Program-made: the position numbers and the translations under genes
Shown here: piece after piece, positions 62,201 through 64,000 of the stretch
How positions within the stretch are numbered: the first letter of the stretch is position 1
Layout: each line of letters opens with the position of its first letter
The notes under the pieces: generated by a model
Database searches by the model: none
Seen by the model: only the letters and a program-made list of their open reading frames with translations
What the model was told of the DNA's origin: nothing
Source of the DNA: Yoonia sp. SS1-5
Lineage (GTDB): Bacteria > Pseudomonadota > Alphaproteobacteria > Rhodobacterales > Rhodobacteraceae
Assembly (NCBI RefSeq): GCF_038443705.2
Contig: NZ_CP151767.2
Coordinates: 2,595,501-2,659,500 of the forward strand
Direction: 5' to 3'
DNA: 64,000 nt

Positions 62201-64000
62201 CACCGATAAGCGTATCGGTTCCGGCACCGCCGGTCAGCTTGTCGTTTCCGTCGCCACCCCGCAGAATGTCGTCAGATATTGTTGTCAGGCTGATCTGATC
62301 AAGAAGTGGGCCAAGCCCGTTGTCTTCCGCAGCTAACTCTCTGAATTCAAGCCGCTCGGTGCCGCCCGCACCCGTTACATTAAGTGTGAAGACGTCCCAA
62401 CCCTGGCCATCTGCGGCCGAGTAGGTACCAAGGAGATTTCCGCCGAAATATACTTCGATCCCGTCCGCTTCATGGCCGGGGGAGTCATGCAGACTGAAGC
62501 TAAGTTGATAGGTGTCGCCTGCGACTGTGGTGATGTCCTGATAGATGTTGCCTAATGTTCCGGCAGCGCCATCGATTTCCACGAAATTGCCATAGTCAGT
62601 GGCCTCGATGTTATTATATCCAGAGGCCCATACTTCGATCCCGCCCGAGTCGGTTGACCAGCCTGCTGGATTTCCATCAGCGGAATAGGCCCCCCATCCG
62701 ATCCCCGCTTCCAGATCCCCGTTTGTAATAAGATCATGCTCTCCCTTAAGAATGTCCCGGCCGGCCCCGCCTGACAGGTCATCGCCGCCGGCATTGCCGA
62801 TGATCGTATCGTTTCCGGCCCCGCCCAGGATGAAGTTTTCTTCCGAGGTTCCAGCAATTGTCTCGCCGGTATCCCCTGCCGTGTAGCGACCCTCATAGTC
62901 TGTGACGTCAATCGTTAGCGTTTTCTCGACGCTTTCGCCGAAATTATCGGTGCTGCGGATGACCAGATCGAACGCGCTATCGGTTTCATGGTCAATCGTC
63001 TGCCCGGACCGGACGCGGATGTCATTCCCGACAATCTCGAATTTGCCGGATGGATCATTCACCAGCGTGTAGCTGTGAGTGTCACCCGCATCATCCGTTG
63101 TGCTCAAGGTGGCCACGGTTGTCCCGGATGGGTCATTGGCGCTGCCGATAGAGCCACCATCCGCGACTGTCTCGTCAACGGAACCGCCGCTGGCAAAGGC
63201 GATGTCGGTTGGGGCGGTATTGGCCTGGCGGGCGGCCTCGGTCTGCAGATCGGCAGCACTATAGGCGGTGCCGTTAAAGACAAAGCTTTCGATCCCGGTC
63301 AGCTGGTCGGTGCCCTCATCCAGCCCATCGGCTGTGTTGGTATCGGTGATGGTAAAGGTGGCGCTGTCGCCATCATAGCTGATCGCGTAATCGGCCAGAT
63401 CCCCGGCATAGCGGACACTATCCGTGCCGGCCCCGCCGGTCAGGGTATCATCCCCCGCCCCGCCGGACAGGGTATCGGCGCCGGCACTGCCGGTGATCGT
63501 ATCATCGCCCGCGCCACCGGTGACGGTGTTTTCCGTCACGCCGGTATCGGCAAAACTGACGCCTGTATCGGCCAGCACGATATCCTCGGCCACGTCATTG
63601 ATCGTCAGGGTGATCTGCTGCGGGGCGGATGTGGTAAAGGCATCTGCGGCCGTGACATAGAGCGTCTGGGTCTGGGCGGTCTCAAAATCGATCTCGGCCC
63701 CGGGGCGGAGCCGGATCTCATTGCCGCTGATCTGGAAATCGGGGTCGCTGACCGGCGTGCCGGCCGCATCGGTGATCTGATAGCTGAGCGTGTCGCCATC
63801 CGCATCCGTCGCGGCCAGCGTGGCGACCAGGGTGCCGGCGGCGGCGGTCTCGTCCACGGCGCCGCCACTGGCAATGGCGGGGCTGCCGGGGGCGGTATTG
63901 GCCTGGCGGGCGGCCTCGGTCTGCAGATCGGCAGCACTATAGGCGGTGCCGTTAAAGACAAAGCTTTCGATCCCGGTCAGCTGGTCGGTGCCCTCATCCA
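59208..64000 (-). CDS. Giant modular RTX protein, C-terminal part
   Basis: The frame stays open to the window edge, so the N-terminus is missing; about 1596 residues are visible. From N to C: linker module end (63891-64000), cadherin-like module B (63530-63890), RTX repeats, linker (63226-63420), cadherin-like module A (62890-63225), RTX, a jelly-roll-like region (62280-62740), an RTX block (61660-62280), linker, module B copy (61090-61455), RTX, linker, module A copy (60235-60570), RTX, linker, C-terminal RTX array (59440-59880), and a tail ending DRITW. RTX motifs are GGxGxDxL/I type, so calcium binding is expected. Secretion likely goes through the two ABC proteins and HlyD that follow. 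Confidence 0.9.
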   Translation of the reverse strand, partial: DEGTDQLTGIESFVFNGTAYSAADLQTEAARQANTAPGSPAIASGGAVDETAAAGTLVATLAATDADGDTLSYQITDAAGTPVSDPDFQISGNEIRLRPGAEIDFETAQTQTLYVTAADAFTTSAPQQITLTINDVAEDIVLADTGVSFADTGVTENTVTGGAGDDTITGSAGADTLSGGAGDDTLTGGAGTDSVRYAGDLADYAISYDGDSATFTITDTNTADGLDEGTDQLTGIESFVFNGTAYSAADLQTEAARQANTAPTDIAFASGGSVDETVADGGSIGSANDPSGTTVATLSTTDDAGDTHSYTLVNDPSGKFEIVGNDIRVRSGQTIDHETDSAFDLVIRSTDNFGESVEKTLTIDVTDYEGRYTAGDTGETIAGTSEENFILGGAGNDTIIGNAGGDDLSGGAGRDILKGEHDLITNGDLEAGIGWGAYSADGNPAGWSTDSGGIEVWASGYNNIEATDYGNFVEIDGAAGTLGNIYQDITTVAGDTYQLSFSLHDSPGHEADGIEVYFGGNLLGTYSAADGQGWDVFTLNVTGAGGTERLEFRELAAEDNGLGPLLDQISLTTISDDILRGGDGNDKLTGGAGTDTLIGGDGVDEYIFADNWGTDTIADATDTSGDFINMSAVTTDVDMTFADNDTGTATDGVNVLNFDGVNLAITGAGTDYIDGSAMTDRLAVETGRGDDTVIGGTGGGSFIMGAGDDVVSISGGDSFVEGQEGDDTITTGGGDDTIYGGDGNDIIRSGGGDDFITGNAGNDDITGGAGDDEIAAGSGTDRVFYDGNFADYAISYNSGASRFTITDMNATDGDEGTDTITGAESFVFNGTAYSAADLQTEAARQANTAPGSPAIASGGAVDETAAAGTLVATLAATDADGDTLSYQITDAAGTPVSDPDFQISGNEIRLRPGAEIDFETAQTQTLYVTAADAFTTSAPQQITLTINDVAEDIVLADTGVSFADTGVTENFIQGGAGDDNITGSDNADYIYSGGGNNIFNTGAGNDEIISSTGNDTINAGDGDDYIIEYGGTDIINAGAGDDYINLGDGNTTLDAGDGADLIDSNAGDDVIDGGAGTDTMRYGGRLEDFAISYDSDTDTFTITDQNTADGLNEGTDTVTGVENFSFRRTSYTHADLVAEAERQANTAPTDIAFASGGTVDETVADGGSIGSANDPSGTTVATLSTTDDAGDTHSYTLVNDPSGKFEIVGNDIRVRSGQTIDHETDSAFDLVIRSTDQHGASVQQTLTIQVDDFEGSYTASNTGEVVTGTSEEDTIIGGTGNDTLTGGAGDDQIIGAQGDDIIDGGDGDDTAYFHGDVSDYDISYDGDSDTFTITDLNPNDGLNSGTDSVTGVEVFYFNGTTYTAAEIESLGAAPAADNPDYDSGFAETATRTGTSGNDSIYGTSSVDVVYARGGDDNVYAMSGDDIIYAGSGNDTVASMDGNDTVYGGSGEDRLFGGNDDDTLYGDGGNDTLDGGAGNDTLYGGTGNDMLTGHLGDDTMYGGDGDDIYVVEALQGNDVIEDASGWTDIIALTDVGGVQGVSGNTIDGDGWTMILDNGSSVVGSSTNSLDLSSDAAGVITFDQGGSVDFIGIDRITW
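60304..60572. repeat. Direct repeat R2, copy 1 (module A)
   Basis: A 269-bp stretch recurring at 62959-63227 with offset 2655 bp, nearly identical. It encodes the TDDAGDTHSYTLVNDPSG cadherin-like module. The offset differs from R1 by 216 bp, 72 codons, which fits a duplicated B-RTX-A unit later altered by insertion or deletion. Confidence 0.88.
61089..61529. repeat. Direct repeat R1, copy 1 (module B)
   Basis: A 441-bp stretch that recurs almost base for base at 63528-63968 with a constant offset of 2439 bp. It encodes the SADTGVT-to-FNGTAYSA cadherin-like module and start of the linker. Only scattered substitutions are seen, for example in cacatcattg versus cacgtcattg. Confidence 0.9.
62959..63227. 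repeat. Direct repeat R2, copy 2 (module A)
   Basis: Second copy of the 269-bp direct repeat at 60304-60572 (offset 2655 bp). Confidence 0.88.
63528..63968. repeat. Direct repeat R1, copy 2 (module B)
   Basis: Second copy of the 441-bp direct repeat that occurs at 61089-61529 (offset 2439 bp). Confidence 0.9.

Noticed and set aside
59208..64000. Repeat array as CRISPR
   Set aside because: The repeats are in frame, encode calcium-binding nonapeptides and cadherin-like modules, and have no unique spacers of constant length.

Overview
The window looks like chromosomal DNA of a marine-type alphaproteobacterium of the family Rhodobacteraceae (Roseobacter group). The reasons are the gene order maf-aroE-coaE-dnaQ/secB/fxsA/timA on one side and hemJ-rho-mnmE-mnmG-rsmG-parA-parB on the other, the AddAB (not RecBCD) system, HrcA/GrpE next to rph/rdgB/hemW, NADP-malic enzyme, and high-GC codon use. 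I see no tRNA or rRNA genes, CRISPR arrays or insertion sequences.

Layout: 0-4 kb holds the end of addB and all of addA (recombination), then trxA with a clear terminator. From 4.4 to 8 kb are hslV and hslU, split by a DM13-domain exported protein on the opposite strand and a membrane protein. From 8 to 12 kb come a thioredoxin-fold protein, an MFS transporter, and a leftward Tim44-like/mltA/smr run. From 12 to 24 kb is the likely chromosome origin region: leftward maf-aroE-coaE-dnaQ, an AT-rich gap at 15.93-16.33 kb with a perfect DnaA box (candidate oriC), then rightward hemJ, rho, mnmE, mnmG, rsmG, parA and parB, with two perfect parS sites inside mnmG and rsmG.

From 24 to 45 kb is ordinary housekeeping: hemW-rdgB-rph, hrcA-grpE (stress), mutS, malic enzyme plus a PfkB kinase, an exported MsrA, argG, Hsp33 followed by a coupled NUDIX/CCA-transferase/LysE chain, an ABC exporter and an Fe-S RNA methyltransferase. 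Three stress genes or operons (hslV, hrcA-grpE, hslO) carry similar TTG/CCATAT-like promoters that look RpoH-dependent. From 44 to 50 kb are envelope and signalling genes (two L,D-transpeptidases around a CAP lipoprotein, a membrane-anchored Ser/Thr kinase, a soluble chemoreceptor-like protein) and hemH. From 50 to 53.3 kb are a methyltransferase, comF, grxC, a nitrilase-family enzyme and a MarR regulator.

The right end (53.3-64 kb) is an accessory region. A decayed polyamine-type ABC permease is followed by a leftward type I secretion locus: a giant modular RTX protein (its N-terminus lies beyond the window), two half-size ABC proteins with non-canonical nucleotide-binding motifs, and an HlyD-family adaptor. 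The RTX gene contains two long near-identical direct repeat pairs and five copies of a shared linker module. This locus is the most unusual part of the window.
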